A stretch of 64,000 nucleotides of DNA from Brachybacterium avium (GTDB taxonomy: Bacteria; Actinomycetota; Actinomycetes; Actinomycetales; Dermabacteraceae). The DNA lies in assembly GCF_002216795.1 (NCBI RefSeq), contig NZ_CP022316.1:1302001-1366000 (forward strand), read 5' to 3'. The position numbers and the translations under genes were made by a program. This document shows positions 42,105 to 51,254 of the stretch, piece after piece; position 1 is the first letter of the stretch, and each line of letters starts with the position of its first letter. The notes beneath the pieces were generated by a model. The model did no database searches. It worked only from the letters and a program-made list of their open reading frames with translations, and was not told the DNA's origin.

Positions 42105-43787
42105 ATGAGTTCGGATCCTTGCACCCAGTCCCCCTCTGCCCTCCTCCCCGTCCGGCCGACGGTGCCGCGCGTGGTCTCGATCGCGGGGACGGACCCCACC
42201 GGCGGCGCCGGCACCGCCGCGGATCTCAAGTCGATCACCGCCGCGGGCGGGTTCGGCATGGCCGTCGTCACCGCGGTGGTCGCCCAGAACACCCACGGCG
42301 TGCGCGACATCCATGTGCCGCCGGCCGAGTTCCTCGCCGCCCAACTGGCCGCGGTCAGCGATGACGTCACCCTCGAGGCCGTCAAGACCGGCATGCTCGG
42401 CACCGTCGAGGTCATCGAGACGGTCGCGGCCTGGCTCGACGCGCACCCACCGCGGGTGCTCGTGGTGGACCCGGTGATGGTCGCCACCAGCGGGCATCGC
42501 CTCCTGGAACCCGCGGCCGAGCAGGCGATGATCCGCTTCTGCCGTCGCGCGAGCGTGGTCACCCCCAACATCGACGAGCTCGCGGTGCTCACCGGTGCGC
42601 CGCGCGCGAGGAGCGAAGGGGAGGCGCTCGCGCAGGCCGGCCGCTGGGCGGCGGAGACCGGGGTCGCCGTCGTCGTCAAGACGGGTCACCTCGAGGACCG
42701 CGAGGTGAGCAACACCTGGGTGGAGGCCGACGGCGCGCAGCACCGGGCGAGCTCGGCCCGGGTGGAGACCACGAGCACGCACGGCACCGGCTGCTCCCTC
42801 GCCTCCGCCCTCGCCACCCGCCTCGGGGCCGGTCACAGCCCCGCCGCGGCCCTGGCCTGGGCGACCCAGTGGCTGCATGAGGCGATCGTGCACGGCGGGG
42901 CGCTGCACGTCGGGACGGGGCACGGCCCCGTTGACCACGCCCACCAGGGCCGACGGCTGGCAGCGGCCGGTTCCGCCGCGCCCTGGCTGCGGGTGGGCGA
43001 GGTCCCCGCCCGGCTCGAGACGCCCGAGGACCTGATCGATGCCTGCGCGGGAGCTGCCGGGACGGAGGCCGGGACCGCCCCGGTGCTCCCGGTCGTCGCC
43101 CCCGCCGGCCCGTGGACCGCCGCGCTCTGGGCCGCCGGCTCCTCCCTGGCTGCGCAGGTGGCGGGCTCCGGATTCGTCCGGGCGCTGGTGGAGGGGAGCC
43201 TGACCGGCCCGGCCTTCGAGTTCTATCTCGCCCAGGATGCGCTCTACCTCGCCCGCTACTCCCGCGCCCTGGCCGCCCTCGCGGAGGCGTCCACCACCGC
43301 CTCGGGCCGCACGTTCTGGGCGGAGTCCCCCCGGACCTGTCTGACGGTCGAGGCGGAGCTGCATCGTTCGTGGCTCTCCGCGGAACCGGCCGAGGATGGC
43401 ACCGCCATCAGCCCGGTGACCAGCGCGTACACCGACTTCCTGCTCGCCCATGCGCTCGGCTCCGCCGCCCCGGTGACGGCCGCCGCGGTGCTGCCGTGCT
43501 TCTGGCTCTACGCGCAGGTGGGCGGTGATCTGGCCGAGATCGCGCCGGGCCATCCGTACGCCGCCTGGTTGGAGACCTATCGCGATCCCGGGTTCGTCGA
43601 GGGCGTGCAGGGGGCGCTGGGCGAGGTCGAGCGGGAGGTCGCTGCGGCCACCCCCGCCCAGCGGGCCGCGGCGACGCGAGCGTTCCTCCTGGCGTGCCGC
43701 CACGAGCTGGAGTTCTTCGAGCAGGCCCGTCGGCTCGAGCCGCACGCCGCCCAGGCGGAGGCCGTTCTCAGCGGGGCGACCCGATGA
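42105..43787 (+). CDS. thiD: Bifunctional HMP-P kinase / thiaminase II-like fusion (ThiD-TenA)
   Basis: The 560-residue product has an N-terminal ThiD ribokinase fold (about 20-285) with SIAGTDPTGGAG, VVDPVMVATSG and the anion-hole/catalytic HGTGCSLAS. The C-terminal TenA domain (about 335-555) has the active-site Cys in VLPCFW and the late Glu in ACRHELEFFEQA. ThiD phosphorylates HMP and HMP-P; TenA hydrolyses thiamine breakdown products to HMP. The fusion links salvage to phosphorylation and is common in actinobacteria. It is the first gene after the TPP riboswitch, and its stop overlaps the MFS gene start (ATGA). Confidence 0.93.
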   Translation: MSSDPCTQSPSALLPVRPTVPRVVSIAGTDPTGGAGTAADLKSITAAGGFGMAVVTAVVAQNTHGVRDIHVPPAEFLAAQLAAVSDDVTLEAVKTGMLGTVEVIETVAAWLDAHPPRVLVVDPVMVATSGHRLLEPAAEQAMIRFCRRASVVTPNIDELAVLTGAPRARSEGEALAQAGRWAAETGVAVVVKTGHLEDREVSNTWVEADGAQHRASSARVETTSTHGTGCSLASALATRLGAGHSPAAALAWATQWLHEAIVHGGALHVGTGHGPVDHAHQGRRLAAAGSAAPWLRVGEVPARLETPEDLIDACAGAAGTEAGTAPVLPVVAPAGPWTAALWAAGSSLAAQVAGSGFVRALVEGSLTGPAFEFYLAQDALYLARYSRALAALAEASTTASGRTFWAESPRTCLTVEAELHRSWLSAEPAEDGTAISPVTSAYTDFLLAHALGSAAPVTAAAVLPCFWLYAQVGGDLAEIAPGHPYAAWLETYRDPGFVEGVQGALGEVEREVAAATPAQRAAATRAFLLACRHELEFFEQARRLEPHAAQAEAVLSGATR

Positions 43788-45162
43788 CCGCTGCCGCCTC
43801 GACGCTCACCGAACCCCAGCAGCTGCCCCCGGCGGGGCGAGCCGCCCTGCGGGCCGGGGTGGTCGGCAACTTCATCGACAACATCCATGTGTTCCTGCCC
43901 GTGACGGCCCTCGCCCCCGCGATGCTGGTGCTCGCAGGGCCCGGTGCGACCGCCTCCACCGGGGCGCTGATCATCATCGCGATGCTCATGGGCCGTCCCG
44001 TCGGCGGGGTCGTGTTCGGCCGGATCTCGGACCGCCTCGGCCGCACCCGCACCACGCGGATCGCGATCGGCGGCACGGCCGCATGTGCGCTGGCGATCGC
44101 CCTGGTCCCCACCCATCAGCTGCTGGGCATCGGGACGGTGACGCTGATCCTGCTGCTGCGCTTCCTCGGCGGCATCTTCGTGGCCGGGAGTACTCGGCCG
44201 CGATCCCGCTGGCGATGGAATGGTCGGCGCCGCGTCGGCGCGGGCTGATGAGCGGGCTGATCCTGTCGATGGCCCCTTGGGCGCAGGCGGCGGTGGCCTT
44301 CGCCGTCGCCATGCTTCTGACGCTGCTCGGGCCGCAGCAGTACGCGGCCTGGGGGTGGCGGGTGCTGTTCGCGGCCGGGGCTCTGCTCTCCGTGGGCATG
44401 CTGCTGTACTACCGCCGGCAGGTGAGCGATGCCCCGCTGTTCACGCAGCAGCAGGAGGCACTTCCCGCGACCGGCCCGGGCACCGCGCCTGCGCCCGTGC
44501 CCGCGCCCGCACCGGCCCCGACCCTGCGCAGCCTGCTCACCGGTTCCTGGTCGCGCGCGTTCTGGCAGGTGTTCGCGATGATGACGGGGCTGTGGCTGCT
44601 GACCTACACCACCGTGCTGCTGCTCACCGAGCGGCTGTCCACCGATGCTCCGCTGGAGCCGATCGCGGTGCCCATCGTCATGGGGCTGGCCTCGGTGGCG
44701 CAGGCGGTGGCGATGGCGCTGGCCGGGCACCTGTCCACCCTGGTGGGGCGGCGCCGGCTGCTGATGATCTGGGGAGCGGCCGCGACGGTGACGGGACCGC
44801 TGCTGTGGTGGCTCGCGGTCACCTCCCCCACGCTGGCGATGGCCGCCGCCTGCGCCGCGCTGCTGCAGATCGCCACCGTCGCCGCCTACGGGCCGATCGC
44901 CGCCTATCTCTCCGAGCGCTTCCCCACCTCGATCCGCTCGACCGGGTACGGCGCCGGGTACAGCCTGTCGTTGGTGCTGCCGGCGCTCTACCCCTTCTAT
45001 GTGCCCGCGCTGGAGCCGGTGCTGGGCCGTCACGGCACCGTCCTGGCCCTGATCGTGCTCGGCGGTCTGCTGCTGGTGATCGGTGCCGCGCGCGGACCGC
45101 GCCTGCGACCGCGTGAGCTGGACGCGGACCTCGACACCGTGGCCACCGGGAGCCTCCAATGA
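43784..45162 (+). pseudogene. MFS transporter of the thiamine operon, interrupted by a 1-base deletion
   Basis: Read with one added base this is a 459-residue major facilitator protein of the metabolite:H+ symporter type (GRPVGGVVFGRISDRLGR in the loop 2-3 region, quoted in part; twelve spans). As given, the frame runs FVAG then STRPRS and stops at 44248, while EYSAAIPLAMEW continues in the next frame. An extra G in the GGG run at 44186-44188 restores FVAGEYSAAIP. The rest is intact, so a sequencing error is more likely than decay. Position between thiD-tenA and thiM suggests uptake of thiamine, HMP or thiazole. Confidence 0.85.
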
Positions 45163-45956
45163 CCGCCCGGCCCGGCACCGACCCGGATCTGGGCCCGGTC
45201 GCCCCGGTCCTGGCCGCGGTGCGCGAGCGGGCGCCGCTGGTGCACTGCCTCACTGCGACCGTCTCGATGTCGCTGGTCGCCGATGGCCTGCTGGCCGCCG
45301 GGGCCCGGCCGATGATGACCGAGACCGCAGCCGAGGCCCCGGTGGTGACCACCCTCGCCGAGGCCCTGTCGATCAACCTCGGCACGCTCAGCACCGACGC
45401 CATGGACGGGATCCCGGCCACGGTCGAGGTGGCGGTGCGGGAGGGACGCCCCTGGGTGCTCGACCCCACCGCGATCGGGATCGCCCCCGTCCGCACTCCG
45501 CTCGCCCGGCAGCTGCTGGACTCCCGGCCCGCCGTGGTGCGCGGCAACGCCTCCGAGATCCTTGCCCTGACCGGGGTGGGACGGGGCGGGCGTGGCCCGG
45601 ACGCTTCCCCCGCGAGCGGTCGCGCCGGCGATGCTGTCGAGGACGCCGCCCGGCAGGTGGCGGCGCGGACCGGCGGAGCGGTCTCGGTCTCCGGGGAGGT
45701 GGACCTCGTGCTGGATTCCGCGCGCAGCCTGCGGGTGGCGCGCGGCACCGCGCTGCTGACACGGGTCACGGGCACCGGCTGCCTGCTGGGGGCGCTGACG
45801 GCGGCCTGCACCGCCGTGCATCCCGATCCGTTCGAGGCCGCGGTGGCCGCGACCGTCTGGCTCGACCTGGCCGGGGAGCTCGCCGCCGAGCGGGCCACCG
45901 GCCCGGGCAGCTTCCGCATGCATCTATTGGACGCACTCGATGAGGTAGGACGATGA
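45159..45956 (+). CDS. thiM: Hydroxyethylthiazole kinase
   Basis: The 265-residue product has the ThiM ribokinase-like fold: PLVHCLTATVSMSLVAD at the N-terminus (usual LVHxITNxV is modified), LDPTAIG, VVRGNASEI and the catalytic VTGTGCLLGA. It phosphorylates the thiazole alcohol of thiamine for reuse. A 20-residue Gly/Ala/Ser insert lies near 140-160. Overlaps both neighbours by 4 bp. Confidence 0.93.
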   Translation: MTARPGTDPDLGPVAPVLAAVRERAPLVHCLTATVSMSLVADGLLAAGARPMMTETAAEAPVVTTLAEALSINLGTLSTDAMDGIPATVEVAVREGRPWVLDPTAIGIAPVRTPLARQLLDSRPAVVRGNASEILALTGVGRGGRGPDASPASGRAGDAVEDAARQVAARTGGAVSVSGEVDLVLDSARSLRVARGTALLTRVTGTGCLLGALTAACTAVHPDPFEAAVAATVWLDLAGELAAERATGPGSFRMHLLDALDEVGR

Positions 45957-46663
45957 ATACACAGCCCACGCACATCACGCAGCCCGTGCAGCCCATCGGC
46001 ACTCAGGGCGGTCCTCTCCCGGGCCTCGATCTGCGCTGCTATCTCGTCACCTCGGGGACCGGGCGGCGGACCGTCGAGGTCGCGGCCGCGGCGGCGTCCG
46101 CCGGGGCCGGGGTGGTGCAGGTGCGGGCGAAGGAGGCCACGGCGGCGGAGCTGCTGAAGCTGGTCCTCGCCGTGGCCGGGGCGGTCCACACCGCGAATCC
46201 GGGGACGCGGGTGCTGGTCGATGACCGGGCCGACGTCGCGGCCGTCGCCCGGCAGCGCGGGGCGGCGGTGCACGGCGTGCATCTGGGTCAGGACGATCTG
46301 CCGGTGGCCGATGCGCGAGGGCTGCTGGGGCCGGAGGCGATCATCGGGCTGACCACGGGGACGCTCGAGCTGGTCCGCGCGGCCGAGGTAGTGCGCGACC
46401 AGGTCGACTACCTGGGTGCCGGCCCGTTCCGGCGCACGCCCACGAAGGAGTCCGGCCGTCCTCCGCTGGGGGTCGAGGGGTATGCACCGCTGGTCGCGGC
46501 CTCGTCGCTGCCGATCGTGGCGATCGGTGACGTCACGCCCGCTGATGCCGCTCCGCTCGCGTGCACCGGGGTGGCGGGGGTGGCGGTGGTCCGGGCGGTC
46601 ATGGGCGCCGCGGATCCGGCTGCGGCGGTGCGCGAGGTGCTCGCCGGCCTCGCCGCGGGCTGA
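45953..46663 (+). CDS. thiE: Thiamine-phosphate synthase
   Basis: The 236-residue product has the ThiE TIM-barrel pattern: LRCYLVTSG, VVQVRAKEA, VLVDDRADVA, GVHLGQDDLPV, DYLGAGPFRRTPTK and VAIGDVTP. It couples HMP-PP with thiazole phosphate to give thiamine phosphate, closing the salvage route fed by ThiD-TenA and ThiM. A 25-residue N-terminal tail is rich in Pro, Thr and Gln. The start overlaps the thiM stop by 4 bp. It is convergent with the broken HNH gene. Confidence 0.94.
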   Translation: MNTQPTHITQPVQPIGTQGGPLPGLDLRCYLVTSGTGRRTVEVAAAAASAGAGVVQVRAKEATAAELLKLVLAVAGAVHTANPGTRVLVDDRADVAAVARQRGAAVHGVHLGQDDLPVADARGLLGPEAIIGLTTGTLELVRAAEVVRDQVDYLGAGPFRRTPTKESGRPPLGVEGYAPLVAASSLPIVAIGDVTPADAAPLACTGVAGVAVVRAVMGAADPAAAVREVLAGLAAG

Positions 46664-46718
46664 GGCCCTGGAGCACACGACGGTGCGCCGGGTCCGGCGA
46701 GGAGCAAGGACGGTCCAG

Positions 46719-48456
46719 TCAGAAGGGTGGCGGGCCCAGATCTTTCCAGGGTTCCGGGGATTCTCCGGCTCCTTCGGTGGGCGAGGGCATCCCCGTCGCA
46801 GCAAGGGTGGTTCCCAGCAGAAGTACTCGGGCAGCGGCTTCCCTGTGAGCTCCGTCGGTTCTTCGGGAGTGGGCACCTGACCTGGGTCGCTGGGGCCAGG
46901 GGGTTCGGGTCCGGCTGCTTCGAGGTCTGCTGATTCGCGCTCTGCCGGCACCGGTTCTGTGACTGGCTCGGTGACCGGATCCCCGGCGTGGGTGCCGCGC
47001 AGGTAGCAGGTCCAGGCGTGTTCGAGGTCCTCGACGATCTGGAGGCTCGCGGTGTCGAGATCGTCGATCACGGTGACGATGTCGCCGTCACGGCCGACGG
47101 CCCAGCGGGTGCGGCCGGGCTCGGTGACGGCAGTCGGGAGCCGGGTGGGATCCAGCAGGCCGGCTGTCTTGTCCAGATGATGCTGCCAGCACAGCAGGTG
47201 GAGGTTCTCGATCTCGGTGAGGGCTCCCGCATCGGCGCTGCCGCGCCGGCATTCCTCGATGTGATCGCACTCAGAGGCCCAAGAGGTGAGCCGGGTGCAT
47301 CCCGGCACCGCGCACATGCTGTTGCGCAGCCGGAGATGTTCGAGCATCGCCGCGGAGGGCTGGTACTTCTGGGCAGGCAGCGGCAGGAAAGCACCGCTGG
47401 TGGGATCGGTGAGCACGCGGTACCAGGCCTCGCTGCTGCCGGCGAGGGAGCGGGCTATCGACGGCGGCAGCGGGATGGTGCCCTCGAGGTTGCCCGGTTC
47501 ATCCGAGGCACCGAGGAGGGTGAGGGCGGGGACCGTGATGTTCAGCCGGAACCTTCCGGTAGGGACGGAGACCCCATCGAGGTCCAGCGCCGCCGAGCTC
47601 ATCAGCGCGAAGCGCAGCTCGGTCAGGGGCGTGGCCTTCCCCGAGGCCAGGACGAGTCCGTCCGGGTCGTGCGGAATCGGGGTGCCCTCGCGCAGTGCGG
47701 TGCGCTGGGCGGTCTGGACCGCCCGGGCGGACTCGTCCACCTGCTTCCACTGCGCGAGGATGACGGGGATCGGACCGCTGATCTGCATGGTCCCCATCCC
47801 GGGCTCGATACTCGGCAACAGCTCGACGCTGCGGGTGAGACTGTCGAGGGGATCCGGGCGATCCTCTCGCTGCTGGAGCAGGGCGAGGAGCTTCTTCAAC
47901 AGGGTGAAGAAACGTTCCGGACTGATATCCGGGGACCAGGCGGCAACGGCGATATCCAGATCCTTGCGAGAATCATCCGTCAACGATCGCGAGGATTTCA
48001 GCATCTTCTGGAACCAGGTGGACGGCAGGGCCCCGGACTCCAGCGCAGCGAGGCAGCGAGGGAACAGGTGCACGGCCTGATAGGCATCACGGAGATGCCA
48101 GCGGGCGGCACCGGTGGTTACCCGCAGGGCGAGACCGGCACGGGTGGCATCGACGGCTTCGACCTCGGCGGCCTCCTCGTACTCCCCGTCATGGTCGTAG
48201 AGCTCGGCCAGGGCGCGATGCTTCTCGGCCAGGCAGCGGGCCTCCTGCTTCTCCACATCCCACACACGCTGGGTCGCGGCGCTGAGCTGGGGATTGTCCA
48301 TGCTGTGGCCGCGCAGGGAAGGCTGCTGCGGGTGAGTTCCCGGCGCGCGGTGACGTCCCGCAGATGCGGGGGCAGGGAGGCGAGGAACGCCGCCTCGGCA
48401 GCCTCGTCGCGATCGCCCGCGTCGAACGGCGGCGGCTGCTCCTCGATCGCGCTCAC
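46719..48456 (-). pseudogene. DUF222/13E12-type HNH endonuclease gene, interrupted by two 1-base deletions
   Basis: Read with two added bases this is one 579-residue protein. It starts at GTG 48456 (GGGAGG 9 nt upstream) with SAIEEQPPPFDAGDR, continues with a DUF222-like helical domain and the HNH motif (VPGCTRLTSW, SECDHIEECRRG, then NLHLLCWQHHLDK) and ends in EPWKDLGPPPF before TGA at 46719. As given, the frame breaks at a CCC run (GGG, 48316-48318) and at a GGGG run (CCCC, 46791-46794). The middle frame stays open for another 1.8 kb antisense to thiE and thiM. Family members are repeated in actinobacterial genomes; their role is unknown. A shorter start at 48301 (MDNPQLSAATQ) is also possible. 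Confidence 0.8.
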
Positions 48457-48790
48457 GCCCCGCCACCTCCCGACAACCACTCGCGGGCCCACCGTCCGAA
48501 CGGACCATGGACGACGGGCTCCTTCGCCCGTCCGATACCTCGATTTTAGCGAGATACCCCGACAGTCGAAAGAGATGGCGCCGATTGTGGATAACAGGGA
48601 CTGCGTCATGCACAAAGGCTCTCGACAAGGCCTCAGAGACGTTCTTTCCTCCACACAGAATGGTTATCCACAATGCACAGGTCGCGGCGGAAAGATAGGG
48701 GTGCGAGGCACGGCGAACCACACGGCGAGGAGACAAGAGTGCGAGGCGCGGCGAACCGCACGGCGATCTGCGTGGTGATCCGCGAGGCGG
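48457..48790. other. Intergenic region upstream of the HNH gene with an inverted pair of DnaA-box-like sites
   Basis: This 334-bp gap contains TGTGGATAA (48586-48594) and its exact inverse TTATCCACA (48664-48672), both perfect matches to the DnaA-box consensus, 69 bp apart, in AT-richer DNA. Two sites are too few for a replication origin. On the right a 28-bp unit is repeated (see separate entry). No other gene is visible. Confidence 0.55.
48701..48766. repeat. Imperfect direct repeat, 28 bp x 2, period 38
   Basis: Units at 48701-48728 and 48739-48766 start with GTGCGAGG and contain CGGCGAACC and CACGGCGA; they differ at about three positions. Confidence 0.7.
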
Positions 48791-49543
48791 CTACAGGTAC
48801 TGATCCGCCCAGGCGCTGATGATCCGGGCGGCGCGGTCGGCCTGCCCGTCGGCGGTGAGGAGGTGATCGGAGCCTTCGAGGGCGATGAAGCTGCGGGGGT
48901 GCACGGCGGCACGGAAGATCTCGCTCGCATTGTCGATGCTCACCGTCGCGTCGGTCGGGGAGTGCATGACCAGCAGCGGCCGCTCCAGCGTGTGCACCCG
49001 GGCGATCAGCTCGGCTCCGCGCACATCCTGGACGAAGTCCCGCTTCAGCGTCATCTCGCGCCCGCCGACCAGCCAGGGCGCGGTCCCCTCGTCCATCACG
49101 CGGTGGACCACGGAGTCGTAGTGGCGCTCGACCTCGGCCGGGTCCGCAGGGGCACCGATCGTCACCACGGCCTTGACGCTCGGGATCCGCTGAGCGGCGA
49201 CGATGGCCGCGGCCCCGCCCCAGGAATGACCGATGAGGAGGGTCGGAGGGGTGCCGCGCTGGGCAAGGAACTGCGCTGCGCGCACCGTGTCGTCCACTTT
49301 CACGGTGAAGGATCCGTCGCCCCACTCCCCCTCGGACTCACCGAGCCCGAGACAGTCGAAGCGGAGCATGCCGATGCCGTGCGCCGCCAGGCTGCGGGCG
49401 ATCCGGAACGCTGCCGGGGAGTCCTTGCCCAGGGTGAACCCGTGCACCAGCACTCCCCACCCGCGGGCGCTCTCCTCGGGTGCATCCAGCACGCCCGCGA
49501 GGTCGGGGCCCACGGAGCTCGGGAAGCGGACATCATCGGCCAT
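48791..49543 (-). CDS. Alpha/beta hydrolase (serine hydrolase) family protein
   Basis: The 250-residue product has the alpha/beta-hydrolase nucleophile elbow GHSWGG, an oxyanion region LVHGFTLGKDS, the acid residue in HSPTDATV and the final His in GSDHLL. It resembles YhfK/OsmC-adjacent acyl esterases, but the substrate is not visible. It reads in the same direction as the aromatic cluster and ends 86 bp downstream of hpaI, so it may be a separate unit. Confidence 0.85.
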   Translation of the reverse strand: MADDVRFPSSVGPDLAGVLDAPEESARGWGVLVHGFTLGKDSPAAFRIARSLAAHGIGMLRFDCLGLGESEGEWGDGSFTVKVDDTVRAAQFLAQRGTPPTLLIGHSWGGAAAIVAAQRIPSVKAVVTIGAPADPAEVERHYDSVVHRVMDEGTAPWLVGGREMTLKRDFVQDVRGAELIARVHTLERPLLVMHSPTDATVSIDNASEIFRAAVHPRSFIALEGSDHLLTADGQADRAARIISAWADQYL

Positions 49544-49629
49544 CGCTCAGCACCTCTTCTCCTGCAGTCGATCCGCGCTGCCGTCGCAGCGCCGGGAGCG
49601 CCGGGAGGGCCCGGCACCTCAGCGGCACC

Positions 49630-50469
49630 TCAGTATGACGCCCGACCGGACTCGTCCTGCTCCGTCGGCACCCACTGGGCCGCGAGCGCCTCCGAGCCGC
49701 GGGCGAGCAGCGAGACGTCGGCCCCGACCAGCAGGAAGTCGACGCCGTCCTCGGCGTAGCCGCGGGCGACGTCGGGGTCGAAGGCGTTGACCCCTGCGGG
49801 GATGCCTGCGGCTCCGGCCGCCGCGACGCAGTGGCGCACGGCGGCGACCACGTCGGGGTGGGACTGCTGGCCGAGCAGCCCCATCGAGGCGGAGAGGTCG
49901 GAGGGGCCCACGAAGATGCCGTCGATCCCGTCGACCGCGAGGATCTCCTCGATGTTCTCCACCGCCTCGGCCGACTCGATCTGCACGAACAGCGACACGT
50001 GCTGGGCGGCATCGCCCAGATAGCCCTCGACCCGGTTCCAGCGCGCCGAGCGGGACAGCGCCGAGCCCACCCCGCGACGCCCGCGCGGCGGGTAGTGCAC
50101 GGCCTCGACCATCGACCGGGCGTGCTCGGCGGTGGAGACCATCGGCACCAGCAGGTTCTGGGCGCCGAGGTCGAGCACCTGCTTGATGATGACGGTGTCC
50201 CCGACGGGGATCCGCACCATCGGGGTGATCGGGTAGGCGGCGATCGCCTGCAGCTGGGCGAGCAGCGAGCTCAGGGTGACCGGGGAGTGCTCCATGTCCA
50301 GCAGCAGCCAGTCCAGGCCCGAGCCGGCGGCGATCTCGGCGGCCACCGGGCTGCCGCTGCACAGCCACATCCCGGCCAGCGGTCGGGCCTGCGCGGCCCC
50401 GCGCTGCTCTTCCGGCCCGCGCTGCTGTGCGAGGTCCTCGCGGAAGGTCTGCTTCAGATGAAGCGGCAT
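49630..50469 (-). CDS. hpaI: 4-hydroxy-2-oxoheptanedioate (HHED) aldolase, HpaI type
   Basis: The 279-residue product is a class II pyruvate aldolase of the HpcH/HpaI family: LAGMWLCSGSPVAAEI, LLLDMEHSPV, MVRIPVGD, FVQIESAEAVEN and GIFVGPSDLSASMG, with metal-binding Glu and Asp in the last two. It splits the ring-cleavage product into pyruvate and succinic semialdehyde, the last step before succinate-semialdehyde oxidation. A short insert (QQRGPEEQRGAAQ) near the N-terminus is unusual. The start overlaps the hpaH end by 16 bp. It is the distal gene of the minus-strand hpa operon. Confidence 0.93.
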   Translation of the reverse strand: MPLHLKQTFREDLAQQRGPEEQRGAAQARPLAGMWLCSGSPVAAEIAAGSGLDWLLLDMEHSPVTLSSLLAQLQAIAAYPITPMVRIPVGDTVIIKQVLDLGAQNLLVPMVSTAEHARSMVEAVHYPPRGRRGVGSALSRSARWNRVEGYLGDAAQHVSLFVQIESAEAVENIEEILAVDGIDGIFVGPSDLSASMGLLGQQSHPDVVAAVRHCVAAAGAAGIPAGVNAFDPDVARGYAEDGVDFLLVGADVSLLARGSEALAAQWVPTEQDESGRASY

Positions 50470-51242
50470 GAGATGCTCCCCAGTTCTCCGTAGTCGGCCA
50501 GGACGGTGTCCCCCCGCTCGATCCATACCGGGCGGGTGAAGGAGCCGGAGAGGATGATCTCCCCGGCCTCGAGCCGCTCGCCGTGCTGGGCGAGCTTGTT
50601 CGCGAGCCAGGCGACGCCGCGGCCCGGGTGGCCGAGCACCCCGGCGGCGACGCCGGTCTCCTCGATGGTCTCATTGCGGTGCAGCAGCGCCGAGGCCCAG
50701 CGCAGGTCCGTATCGTGCGGTCGCACCGGGTTCCCGCCGAGCACCATCGCCCCGTAGGCGGCGTTGTCGGCGATGGTGTCCACGATGGTGCGGCCCTCGA
50801 GCTCGACGTGCGCGTCGAGCACCTCGAGGGCGGGGGTGACGTACTCCGTCGCCCGCAGCACGTCGAAGAGCGTGCAGCCCGGGCCCTCCAGCGGCGCCGA
50901 GAGCACGAAGGCGAGCTCGACCTCGATGCGCACATTGGTGAAGCGGTCGAACTCGAGCACCGCGCCGGTGTCGACCACGGTGTCGTCGAACATGACCCCG
51001 TAGTCCGGTTCGGTGATGCCGGTCGCGGCCTGCATCGCCTTCGAGGTGAGGCCGATCTTGCGGCCCACGAGGCGGCGCCCGCGGGCGAGCTCGCGGTCCC
51101 GCCAGCGGCCCTGGATCGCGTAGGAGTCCTCGATCGTGGCCTCGGGGTGGCGCGCCGTGATCCGCGGGATCAGGGTGCGGGTGCGTCCGGCCTCGGCGAG
51201 CTCGTCCGCCAGGGCGTCCAGGGTGGTCTCCGGGAGCGTCAT
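50454..51242 (-). CDS. hpaH: 2-oxohept-4-ene-1,7-dioate hydratase, HpaH type
   Basis: The 262-residue product matches the HpaH/MhpD hydratase family: YAIQGRWRDRELARGRRLVGRKIGLTS in outline, EPDYGVMFDD, IEVELAFVL, TPALEVLDAHVE and TIADNAAYGAMVLG. The Glu-x-Glu and Glu ligands for Mg are visible in the middle motifs. It adds water to 2-oxohept-4-enedioate to give the HpaI substrate. It starts 13 bp after the HpaD gene and overlaps hpaI. Confidence 0.93.
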   Translation of the reverse strand: MTLPETTLDALADELAEAGRTRTLIPRITARHPEATIEDSYAIQGRWRDRELARGRRLVGRKIGLTSKAMQAATGITEPDYGVMFDDTVVDTGAVLEFDRFTNVRIEVELAFVLSAPLEGPGCTLFDVLRATEYVTPALEVLDAHVELEGRTIVDTIADNAAYGAMVLGGNPVRPHDTDLRWASALLHRNETIEETGVAAGVLGHPGRGVAWLANKLAQHGERLEAGEIILSGSFTRPVWIERGDTVLADYGELGSISCRFI

Positions 51243-51254
51243 GTCCTCAGCCTC

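Noticed and set aside
44819-46718. The HNH reading frame stays open for 1.8 kb beyond the HNH domain, giving a 1305-residue ORF antisense to thiE and thiM.
   Set aside because: The extension has no domain and is a GC-frame shadow of thiE/thiM. A one-base correction at 46791-46794 gives a natural C-terminus and stop at 46719.
48586-48672. Two perfect DnaA-box sequences suggesting a replication origin.
   Set aside because: Only two sites, no dnaA, dnaN or other origin genes nearby and no larger AT-rich unwinding region.
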